A program made the position numbers and the translations under genes. DNA of 64,000 nucleotides, from NCBI GenBank assembly GCA_016195405.1, contig JACPZP010000131.1, forward strand, positions 52,884 to 116,883, in the 5' to 3' direction. Position 1 is the first letter of the stretch. Every line of letters starts with the position of its first letter. Positions 44,193 to 51,753 of this stretch are shown here, in pieces. Below the pieces are notes generated by a model. It ran no database searches. It saw nothing but the letters and a program-made list of their open reading frames with translations, and was not told the DNA's origin. This stretch comes from Planctomycetota bacterium. Its GTDB lineage: Bacteria > Planctomycetota > Planctomycetia > Gemmatales > Gemmataceae.

Positions 44193-45554
44193 GTGCGTTC
44201 GCGCTGGACCACCGTTGCCCTGGCCGGTCTATCGACGCTCCTCGTCCTGCGAGGCATCACGCCGCGCCCCGCGCTCGATGCCGGAGCTGATCTAGAGAAT
44301 CCTTCCCACACCCTACGCGCCGCGTTTCTCGGGCCGGCGTCGTGCGGCACGGCCAGCTGCCATGGCGGCAACGGCGAAGTGCAGGGAAGCGAGCTGTCGA
44401 TTTGGCTGGTCCGCGATCCGCACGCACGCTCCGGCGAGACGTTGCTTCAGGAGCGATCCCGCGCAATCCTCCGCAAGTGGAAATCGGCCGACAACGTTGC
44501 TCCGGAAACAGAGCAGCTCTGCATCCGATGCCATGTCGGCGATGCAAGCATCCTTTCGCCGAACGATGCCGGCGTGCACTCGCCGGCCCGCATTCAAGAC
44601 GGAGTAAGCTGCGAAGCCTGCCACGGATCGGCAGCCGCGTGGATCAGGCCTCACGTTCAACCCGAGTGGCAGCAGAAGTCGCCGGCGCAAAAACAATCGT
44701 TTGGCATGCGCGACACGCGCTCCCTTCCGGGCCGAGCAGCGACCTGCGTGGATTGCCACGTCGGCGCTCCGGGCCAAGCCGTCGATCATGACATGTTGGC
44801 GGCGGGCCATCCCAGGCTGCGCTTCGAGTTCGGCGCCTATCACGCGAACTGGCCGCACCATTGGACCGATGGCAAGGATCGGAACGGACATCCAGACTTC
44901 GAGGCACGCGCCTGGGCGATCGGCCAGGCGACAGGCGCTGAGGCTTTCTTGCGTTTGCTCCACGATGCGGCCTCCGACAGCAACAAAGCCTGGCCCGAAT
45001 TCGCAGCCCTGGATTGCTTCGCATGCCACCATGACCTGAACGAGCGAAGTTGGCGGCTACGGCAGGCGGCACCCGGCCGCTCCGCCGGCGCCATGCGTCT
45101 GAGTCCCTGGTACACCGCCCTTCTTTCAGAAGCACTCTTGGGTGACGAAAAAACCGCTCGTATCCTTGCAGATCTGGACAAGCTGAAGGATCGAATGACG
45201 CCGCCCGTTCCCGATCGGAAAGCCATTACCACGCTCACGACGCAAATGCTTGAGGCGCTGCGATCCACGCCATTCATCTCGATCCAGGAAGCCTTTCCAA
45301 CGCCGCTAATCCTGAGCGAATTGGCAAAGCATGGAAAAAAGAGACTCCAATCCTGGGACGAGGCGGCGGCGATCTACCTCGCACTCGCGGCCCTGCAAGA
45401 TGGCCTAACGGAAGGAAACGCACGGCCTGCGCGCGAATATTCATCCCTCCTCAAGGGGGTGCACGAAGCACTGCGATTTCCCCCAGGCTGTGCGAGTCCG
45501 AGCCGATTCGAGCCGGAGACGGTGCGGCGAAGGCTCTCGGCTCTTGGAAAGTGA
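44193..45554 (+). CDS. Multiheme cytochrome c, c554-like
   Basis: A 453-residue exported protein (hydrophobic start, TVALAGLSTLLVL). Four standard heme sites are visible (CIRCH, CEACH, CVDCH, CFACH) and one unusual CGTASCH (CX4CH) near residue 51. GMRDTRSLPGRAATCVDCH and DMLAAGHPRLRFEFGAYHAN match cytochrome c554-type proteins; free His in these segments could be distal ligands. The C-terminal 170 residues carry no hemes. It starts at GTG with little ribosome-binding signal. First gene of a cytochrome-Fe/S cluster, with 24 bases to the next gene. Confidence 0.85.
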   Translation: MRSRWTTVALAGLSTLLVLRGITPRPALDAGADLENPSHTLRAAFLGPASCGTASCHGGNGEVQGSELSIWLVRDPHARSGETLLQERSRAILRKWKSADNVAPETEQLCIRCHVGDASILSPNDAGVHSPARIQDGVSCEACHGSAAAWIRPHVQPEWQQKSPAQKQSFGMRDTRSLPGRAATCVDCHVGAPGQAVDHDMLAAGHPRLRFEFGAYHANWPHHWTDGKDRNGHPDFEARAWAIGQATGAEAFLRLLHDAASDSNKAWPEFAALDCFACHHDLNERSWRLRQAAPGRSAGAMRLSPWYTALLSEALLGDEKTARILADLDKLKDRMTPPVPDRKAITTLTTQMLEALRSTPFISIQEAFPTPLILSELAKHGKKRLQSWDEAAAIYLALAALQDGLTEGNARPAREYSSLLKGVHEALRFPPGCASPSRFEPETVRRRLSALGK

Positions 45555-45578
45555 GAACGCGCGGTAGGAATCGGATTC

Positions 45579-46415
45579 ATGCCCATCGACGCGCTGCAAA
45601 AACGCTGGATCATCGTTTCAGCGACGGCGGCCACAGTTGCGCTTGCCGTATACGGATGGAATTTGGACGCGCACCCGCAGGGGCGCACGGGCGGAAGTAT
45701 TTTCGGCCTGTGGTACGGGCTCGTCGGTTCGTTGCTAATGGTATTCGCGGGACTCTTGGCCGCGCGCCGCAAGCTGCTTCGCTGGCGCTACGCGCCTTCC
45801 GCCCGCTGGCTCTTGCAAGGACACGTTTGTCTCGGCCTTCTCAGCGTCGTGTTCTTGTTGGGCCATTCCGGGTTTCATTGGGGCGGACCGCTTACCAAGA
45901 TTCTCTGGACCGTTTATGGCTTGACGCTGGTCACTGGAATGGCAGGGCTTGCAATGCAAAAGCTGCTGCCGCGCTTCTGGACGAGCCTAGCAATCGAGGA
46001 GATGCCTTACGAACAGATTCCGCATGCGTGCCGGCTTTTGCAGCGACATGCCGATCGCTTGCTGGTCGAGATGTGTGGCGCGCAGCACTCGCTTGAGGAA
46101 GGTGCGGCGCCTTTGCGCGAGTTCTTCGTGCGGCTGGCGCGGCCGTATCTCGCGGAGAGATACCTGAGATCGTCCCCGCTTGCCCGGCCGCTCGAAGCAC
46201 AGGCGCTTTTTGACAGCTTGAAGCCGCAGGCCGGCTTCGACGGCGTTCGATCCCAATTTGCCGAGTTGGAGCATCTTTGCCGTCGCAGGCGTCACTTGCA
46301 CTACCTGGCGAACCTTCACTGGTGGACCAACGGCTGGCTGGTGATTCACGTGCCGCTGGCGCTGGCCCTCCTGGTGCTCGGACTGGCGCACGCGGCGGTG
46401 GCACTTTATTACTGA
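45579..46415 (+). CDS. Integral membrane protein, cytochrome b-like
   Basis: A 278-residue protein with about five helices: near 10-28, 43-60, 80-95, 108-125 and 250-275. His residues sit in or beside helices (LQGHVCLGLLSVVFLLGHSG, FHWGG, RRRHLHYLANLHWWTN and WLVIHVPLALALLVLGLAHA), at positions where b-type cytochromes ligate heme. A soluble loop of about 110 residues lies between helices 4 and 5. It is between two multiheme cytochrome genes and is the likely membrane anchor or quinol-oxidising part of the cluster. Heme b is inferred from His placement only. Confidence 0.7.
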   Translation: MPIDALQKRWIIVSATAATVALAVYGWNLDAHPQGRTGGSIFGLWYGLVGSLLMVFAGLLAARRKLLRWRYAPSARWLLQGHVCLGLLSVVFLLGHSGFHWGGPLTKILWTVYGLTLVTGMAGLAMQKLLPRFWTSLAIEEMPYEQIPHACRLLQRHADRLLVEMCGAQHSLEEGAAPLREFFVRLARPYLAERYLRSSPLARPLEAQALFDSLKPQAGFDGVRSQFAELEHLCRRRRHLHYLANLHWWTNGWLVIHVPLALALLVLGLAHAAVALYY

Positions 46416-46445
46416 GACGAAGTCGCAAAGGACGAGGTCGTTTAC

Positions 46446-47711
46446 ATGGTGGAGCCGTTCCACGATTCGGTACAGTTGCAGGAATCCCTGGAGTTGGACT
46501 ATTTTCGCCGGCCGCGCGGCCCGCGGCATTGGCGGCGCGTGCTGACGATCGTTGCCGGCCTGGCGAGCGCCGTCGTGGCCGCCGTCAGTCTTCTTCCAGG
46601 TCAGCGACACATGCACCAAGCCGCCCCGGTCGCCACGGGCCATGCGATGCTGAACGACCGCTGCGACTCGTGCCACTCCAGTGCTTTTCAGCCCGTGGCG
46701 AGGTTATTGAGCTGCGATCCCAGCCGCCTTTCCGTGGGCGACGCCGCATGCCGCCGATGCCACAGCGTCGGGCCTCACAACGACAAGGTCGCGGAGACAA
46801 GCTGCGCGCTGTGCCATCAGGAACACCGCGGCAAAGCCAAGCTGGCCCGCGTGGCCGACGCACAATGCACGCGCTGCCATGCCGACTTGAAACACAGCTT
46901 TCCCGACGCCGGCTTGGCCAAGGTGACTTCTTTCGCGCACAGCCATCCCGAATTCGCCGTTTGGAGGAACCGACAAGGCGATCCCGGCAACATCGCTTTC
47001 AATCACAAGGCTCACATGACGCTGGCGCATTCGGGGCGGGGTGAAGCGGACAAGGCGTTAACCCGCTTGTTCCGCGAAGGATGCGCGTATTGCCACAAGC
47101 CTGATGCCGGCGGGCACTACATGGCGCCTGTCACCTTTCAACAGCATTGCCAAGAATGCCATCCGCTGGTCGTTCGCCTGACGGTCCCGCTTCCAGGAGA
47201 CATTCAACGCATTCCCCATCCCGGTCCCGGCGAGGGGCCCGCGGACGTTCAGGATCATGTTCGCCAACGCGTTCTCGCTCTCGTGCAGGAATATCCGGAA
47301 ATCATGCTCAAGCGGGTGCGTTCCCCGCATCGGCCGTTTCCAGGCGCCGAGCCGGTGGCGAAGGAAATCGGGACCTCAACAGAGGAACATCTGGCGGCAG
47401 CGGAGCGCCAGCTTTTCGCGGGCCCCGACGGATGTCGCCGTTGCCATCCGGATTTAAAGGCGGGCGTCGGGGCAGGGATGTTGCCGGAGTTGCCGAAGCC
47501 GTTTCTGCCCCGGCGCTGGCTTGAAAAAAGCATCTTCAATCACCAAAGCCACCGCAGCATGGAATGCACGGATTGCCACGGCCAGGCCTTGGCGAGCAAG
47601 CAAACCAGCGACGTGTTGCTTCCGAAGCTCGAAGATTGCCGCAAATGTCACGAGCCCAAAATCGGCGCCCGCAGCGATTGCGCGGAGTGCCACGTCTTCC
47701 ACCGGCGCTGA
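46446..47711 (+). CDS. Decaheme cytochrome c, membrane-anchored
   Basis: A 421-residue protein. One uncleaved helix (RVLTIVAGLASAVVAAVSLL, about 35-54) follows a polar head. Ten CxxCH sites are then spread along the chain: CDSCH, CRRCH, CALCH, CTRCH, CAYCH, CQECH, CRRCH, CTDCH, CRKCH and CAECH. Spacing is loose, as in c7/c3-like tandem cytochromes. His residues in AHSHPEF, FNHKAHM and FNHQSHRSM may be distal ligands. Exported multiheme proteins carry electrons between the membrane and soluble or extracellular acceptors. Third gene of the cluster. Confidence 0.88.
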   Translation: MVEPFHDSVQLQESLELDYFRRPRGPRHWRRVLTIVAGLASAVVAAVSLLPGQRHMHQAAPVATGHAMLNDRCDSCHSSAFQPVARLLSCDPSRLSVGDAACRRCHSVGPHNDKVAETSCALCHQEHRGKAKLARVADAQCTRCHADLKHSFPDAGLAKVTSFAHSHPEFAVWRNRQGDPGNIAFNHKAHMTLAHSGRGEADKALTRLFREGCAYCHKPDAGGHYMAPVTFQQHCQECHPLVVRLTVPLPGDIQRIPHPGPGEGPADVQDHVRQRVLALVQEYPEIMLKRVRSPHRPFPGAEPVAKEIGTSTEEHLAAAERQLFAGPDGCRRCHPDLKAGVGAGMLPELPKPFLPRRWLEKSIFNHQSHRSMECTDCHGQALASKQTSDVLLPKLEDCRKCHEPKIGARSDCAECHVFHRR

Positions 47712-47718
47712 ATTGTGG

Positions 47719-47739
47719 CGACCGGTTTCCAACCGGTCG
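47719..47739. terminator. Short hairpin after the decaheme gene
   Basis: CGACCGGTT, a TCC loop and AACCGGTCG form a 9-base perfect stem eight bases after the decaheme stop codon. There is no U-tract. It may mark the 3' end of the cytochrome operon or be a dispersed planctomycete hairpin. Confidence 0.5.
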
Positions 47740-47792
47740 GCTCGGCAAGTTGGAGAATTGCCGCCACAAACGCCGCGCAGTCGACCAATGGC

Positions 47793-48668
47793 TCAATCGG
47801 TTTTGGGTTCTTTGTCGAAAAGCTCGAGAACTTGCCGCCAGTTTTCCGGGCCGAAGATCTCTGACAGCTCGCATTCGATCTTGCGCGTCTGCTCGTGTAG
47901 GCGGCGGCCGACCTGTTCCAACTCGCGGCGATTGCGAACCAACTCCCTTTCGGAGTCGGCCAAGTCGCGCCGCAGCCGCGCCTCCGCTTCCGCGAATTCC
48001 GCCTGGCGCGTCTTAAGGGCGCGCTCGGCGTCCTTCAGGGCCTCACGTTCACGCGTAAGCTGGTCGCGTTGGCCGGCGTAGTTTTGTTGTTCTTTCGTGG
48101 CGTCGTGGCGGCACTGGGCGACTTGCTTCTGCAAGTCGGCAAGCTCGCGGCGCAGAGCTAACACAGCCTTTTCCGTCTGCGACTGTTGTTGCCGCCAATC
48201 CTCCATGCGTACGCGGCAGCGCTCGCTCTCGCGGCGGATGCCGTCGGCCGCCTTACGGGTTTCCGCCAGGCGCGTCGCCGCTTCGGCAAGCTTACCGTCG
48301 TACGCGGCCGTTTCGCGCTGGAGCCGGCTTTCACGCTCGTTCAATTCCGCTTCGCGTCGCTTTTGATTCTCGTCGCGCTCCTTGAACGTGGCCCGTTGTT
48401 GCTTGAGAGTCCGAGCCCGAACGCTCAGTAGCTCCTTTTGCTCCCGCAGCTTGTGGGCACGTAGGGCCAGGGCATCGTGAATGCCGGACTTTTCGGCGAG
48501 ATAGACCGCCCGGTGCTCCTGGAGAAGGGCGAGCTGCTTGCGAAGCTGTGCTTCCAACCGCTCCTTCTCGAGACGCATCCATTCCCGGGCCGCGCGCATT
48601 TCGGATGCATCGGCGGGGGCGAACAACTCATCGTCCTTGGAAGCTACAACGGTCGACCGGGCCGGCAT
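47793..48668 (-). CDS. Long coiled-coil protein
   Basis: A 291-residue soluble protein that is almost all one coiled coil from about residue 20 to 260: MRLEKERLEAQLRKQLALLQ, LKQQRATFKERDENQKRREA and ERCRVRMEDWRQQQSQTEKA. The end (CELSEIFGPENWRQVLELFD) is not coiled and may bind a partner. ATG 48668 is the first likely start; the long frame to 48968 enters the promoter of the next gene. It is divergent from the cyclic-nucleotide/Fe-S gene and convergent with the cytochromes. Its role is unknown. Confidence 0.7.
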   Translation of the reverse strand: MPARSTVVASKDDELFAPADASEMRAAREWMRLEKERLEAQLRKQLALLQEHRAVYLAEKSGIHDALALRAHKLREQKELLSVRARTLKQQRATFKERDENQKRREAELNERESRLQRETAAYDGKLAEAATRLAETRKAADGIRRESERCRVRMEDWRQQQSQTEKAVLALRRELADLQKQVAQCRHDATKEQQNYAGQRDQLTREREALKDAERALKTRQAEFAEAEARLRRDLADSERELVRNRRELEQVGRRLHEQTRKIECELSEIFGPENWRQVLELFDKEPKTD

Positions 48669-48784
48669 GCGAGGTCCTCGCGCGGGAGAACGAATTTGTG
48701 GGAGCGACACGGGGTTGGAAGACGGGATATGCAAACATAGCATCAAACCGGGACAAAGGCTCACGCAATTTGACTTGAGCTTTG

Positions 48785-48812
48785 TTGACACACGCGTTGA
48801 TTGACCTATCCT
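48785..48812 (+). promoter_or_regulatory. Probable promoter of the cyclic-nucleotide/Fe-S gene
   Basis: TTGACA at 48785-48790, a 16-base spacer and TATCCT at 48807-48812 give a good sigma-70-like promoter 54 bases before the ATG at 48866. Confidence 0.5.
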
Positions 48813-48865
48813 TTTCTGTCCCTCTTCTGATTCCTCCCGTCCGTTTGCTTTCTCCCAAGCGTGCC

Positions 48866-51361
48866 ATGAAGTTTCGGATGCCCAAGGCCGAGCTGGCCCC
48901 CCGGGCCAGCGACATGAGTCTTCCCGCCGAACAGCTTTTGAAGTTGGGGCTGTTCCAGGGTTTGTCACGGCCGCCGAGTCTCGAAAAGTATCCGGGGAGC
49001 CTGGTGTTACGGCATTTTCAGGCCGGCGAGGTGATTTGCCGTCAGGCCGCTCCCGGCTGGACCGCTTTTTACGTGCTCACCAGCGCCGACGTGCTGGAAA
49101 TGCTGCGCTATCGGCTCCGCATTGCCAACAGCAACCGCCAGCGCAAAAAACTGGTTCGCGACGTCGCCCGCATGTTCTTGCGCGTTCGGCAATTGCAAGA
49201 TCACGCCGGAGACCACGTCCTGCGCGAGGCGGCGGGGGTGTATCTCGCTGCAGGCCCGAAGGAGCGCAGACCTCGCCCCGGCTGGCTCAATCCATTGGCA
49301 AGACTCTGGGCAAAGCCGCCCGACCGCAAGAAAAGGCCGGCGTCCATTCCTTTTGACGGCCCGACCGTGATCCAAGGTGACAGCCGCCAGGCGGTGCTCT
49401 GTGAGGGCGACCTGTTCGGCGAAATGAGCTGTCTGCATTTCGTGCCTCGATCCGCGACCGTGATCGCCCGCCGCGAACTCTTCCTTTTGGAGATGCTGCC
49501 CAATATTCTCGAGCAGCTTAATCGCGATGCGGCGTTCAACCGAAAGATGGATCCCGCGCACCGAAGCCTGCTTCCTCTCAGGCAACTTGGCCTGTTTCGG
49601 AACTTGGCCGAACCGGAGATGGACGAGCTTGCCCAACACGCGGAATTTGTTTCGTTTGAACCGGGCGAGATCGTCCTCGATGAGCATGAGGCATCGGACC
49701 GTTTGTACATTGTGTGGCGCGGGTTGGTCAAAGTGCAAAAGGGCGTTTCCGCGCTTCTCGCTCCCGAGCAGGTAGCGGATTGGAACCGGCTGCTTGAGAG
49801 CTTGCGCGGCGGCGCCCAACCGAGTTCTTTGCCGATGCACGTCGTCTGGCGAATGCTCTCCGCGTCCGCACGACGCGCCTTGGAGGGAACCGTCGTGAGC
49901 GCCGAGGGTTGCCGCGCGATTCTCGTATCGCTCAACGCAATTCTCAAGATGAATCCCGGCCTTGCCGCGAACCTCGCCTTTCAACGGGCACTTTCCGCGC
50001 CGCCCGCGGATGGCGGCTGTGACCACGACGTGCGCGTGCAGAATCGGCGGCTCCTCGAAGGGTCTGCCGCGGGATTACATCCTTTTCGGCCTCATCCGGT
50101 AGGCCTGCAGTTCCCGTTGTGCTATTGGGGTCACGGCGAGCTGATCGGTGAAATCGGTTTGTTCGAGCAAGATCCGAATCCGGTCACTTGCACGGCACAC
50201 GGTCAGCGCGTGGAGCTGGTGAGCGTTCCGCGGGCGCTGCTCGTCGATTGGCTGCCGCGGTCTCGCTGGCTCGGCCCGACTGTGACCGCCAGCGCCCGCC
50301 GTCGAACGCTGCAAATTACTGAGCAAATGCGAAGCTGGCGGGAACCGGCTGTCGTGCTACAAGGAACGCGGGCCGATGAGTTAGGCCTGGCCCAGGGACG
50401 AAAACTCATGCTTATCGACATGGACCGGTGCACCCGCTGCGGCGAATGTGTCGAAGCATGCGCGGACAACCACGTCGACGGACGCAGCAGGCTATTTCTG
50501 GTCGGCCCACGCATTGGTCAGTATCTAGTGCCTTCCACATGCCGCGCCTGCCGCGATCCCCAGTGCTTGGTCGGTTGCCCCGTGGGGTCGATCCACCAGG
50601 GAGACGTGGGCCAAATCGTGATCGAGGACTGGTGCATCGGCTGCGGCTTGTGCGCTCGGCAGTGTCCCTACGGCGCGATTCAGATGCACGACATTGGAGT
50701 CATCGCGGAGCAAAGCGCCGGCTGGCGCTTGAACCACGAAGGCGCGGTGCGCCGGCGGGCCTGGCAGCAAGCAAACTTTAACGATTGCGGCTGGACCGAG
50801 TTGTCCGCTCCATTTCACGACGATGCTGTCTTGCGAGCCGCCCTAAAGATCGGCGATTCGACCGAAGCGGTCTGCTTGCGGCATGCGTTTCATTTGAGCG
50901 ACGAAAACGACCTGGCGCGCCGCCATTTTCGCTTGGAAGCGCACACAAAGGGACGTGGGCTCGCAATCTGGATCAACGGCGAACGCCTTCCAGCGGCGCC
51001 CTCCAAAGCCGGCAAGCAGGAATTCTGGATTCCCAGACCACGAGAAGTTGGCAGCGAGGACCGGCGCATCGAGAGTCCAACGCCGCTTCGCGCGGGCCGC
51101 AACGTACTTGCGGTCCGGGTGCGCCCAGGTCCCGTGGCCGGTGAGTTGCTCCTTCAGCTAACTTTGCACGAGGTCAGTAAACCCGAACTCAAGTCGCCCG
51201 AAGGAGACGGAGTCGCGGAAGTCGCCGTCACCCATCGAGCCGTCACTTGCGATCTGTGCGGTCCGCGCGGCCCGGCTTGCGTTCGGGCATGCCCGCACGA
51301 CGCCGCTTTTCGCATCGACGGCTTAATCGACTTGCCCGTACGGCTCAAATCGAATCCATGA
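48866..51361 (+). CDS. Fusion of two split cyclic-nucleotide-binding domains, ferredoxin clusters and a jelly-roll insert
   Basis: An 831-residue soluble protein. CNB domain 1 spans about 40-225 with a long basic insert in the middle; its phosphate-binding part GDLFGEMSC...PRSAT keeps the Glu and Arg needed for cAMP or cGMP. CNB domain 2 spans about 250-470, also split, with GELIGEIGL but no Arg (DPNPVTC). Four 4Fe-4S motifs follow: C522/525/528/532, C559/562/567/571, C590/593/596/600 and C795/798/805/809. Between the third and fourth is a 150-residue galactose-binding-like beta domain (AIWINGERLP). The Fe-S part resembles NrfC/HybA-type subunits. Lies beside the cytochrome genes. Confidence 0.88.
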   Translation: MKFRMPKAELAPRASDMSLPAEQLLKLGLFQGLSRPPSLEKYPGSLVLRHFQAGEVICRQAAPGWTAFYVLTSADVLEMLRYRLRIANSNRQRKKLVRDVARMFLRVRQLQDHAGDHVLREAAGVYLAAGPKERRPRPGWLNPLARLWAKPPDRKKRPASIPFDGPTVIQGDSRQAVLCEGDLFGEMSCLHFVPRSATVIARRELFLLEMLPNILEQLNRDAAFNRKMDPAHRSLLPLRQLGLFRNLAEPEMDELAQHAEFVSFEPGEIVLDEHEASDRLYIVWRGLVKVQKGVSALLAPEQVADWNRLLESLRGGAQPSSLPMHVVWRMLSASARRALEGTVVSAEGCRAILVSLNAILKMNPGLAANLAFQRALSAPPADGGCDHDVRVQNRRLLEGSAAGLHPFRPHPVGLQFPLCYWGHGELIGEIGLFEQDPNPVTCTAHGQRVELVSVPRALLVDWLPRSRWLGPTVTASARRRTLQITEQMRSWREPAVVLQGTRADELGLAQGRKLMLIDMDRCTRCGECVEACADNHVDGRSRLFLVGPRIGQYLVPSTCRACRDPQCLVGCPVGSIHQGDVGQIVIEDWCIGCGLCARQCPYGAIQMHDIGVIAEQSAGWRLNHEGAVRRRAWQQANFNDCGWTELSAPFHDDAVLRAALKIGDSTEAVCLRHAFHLSDENDLARRHFRLEAHTKGRGLAIWINGERLPAAPSKAGKQEFWIPRPREVGSEDRRIESPTPLRAGRNVLAVRVRPGPVAGELLLQLTLHEVSKPELKSPEGDGVAEVAVTHRAVTCDLCGPRGPACVRACPHDAAFRIDGLIDLPVRLKSNP

Positions 51362-51746
51362 CCTCGCCGCACTTGGCACATTTGAAGCGCCATGCGGGAT
51401 TGGGCTTGTTGCAAAGCGGACAGCGTTGGCGAATTTTCCACATATCCTTGCGCTTGGACGCACGAAGGCGGATGCCCACATAGAGAAATGCAGCGCCGAA
51501 GATCATCAGCCCGGAATCCACGTACATCGCCCTGGTTTGATAAGTCGTTAATGGAAGAGGCTTGTAACGCCGAGGGACCAAGGCGACTTCTTGCTCCACG
51601 AGGGTCTCGGTGGCAAAGGCAACGTAAAGGTGGGTCCCGCCGAAGGCCATTCCGACCGTCCCCAGCAGGATGAGACTCCATGCCAGAATCGCGCGACCGC
51701 GACGTGACTTCGGCCGCTTTGGTTGTTTTGTTTTTTCGGTGCTCAT
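51345..51746 (-). CDS. Small membrane protein with C-terminal zinc ribbon
   Basis: A 133-residue protein. It has two helices (AILAWSLILLGTVGMAFGG and MYVDSGLMIFGAAFLYVGIR) and ends in RCPLCNKPNPAWRFKCAKCG, a four-Cys zinc ribbon. It lies 7 bases after the PVC-cytochrome gene and probably shares its transcript. Its last 17 bases overlap the end of the convergent cyclic-nucleotide/Fe-S gene, so the two genes could interfere by antisense transcription. The function is unknown. Confidence 0.7.
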   Translation of the reverse strand: MSTEKTKQPKRPKSRRGRAILAWSLILLGTVGMAFGGTHLYVAFATETLVEQEVALVPRRYKPLPLTTYQTRAMYVDSGLMIFGAAFLYVGIRLRASKRKDMWKIRQRCPLCNKPNPAWRFKCAKCGEVMDSI

Positions 51747-51753
51747 TACTCGC

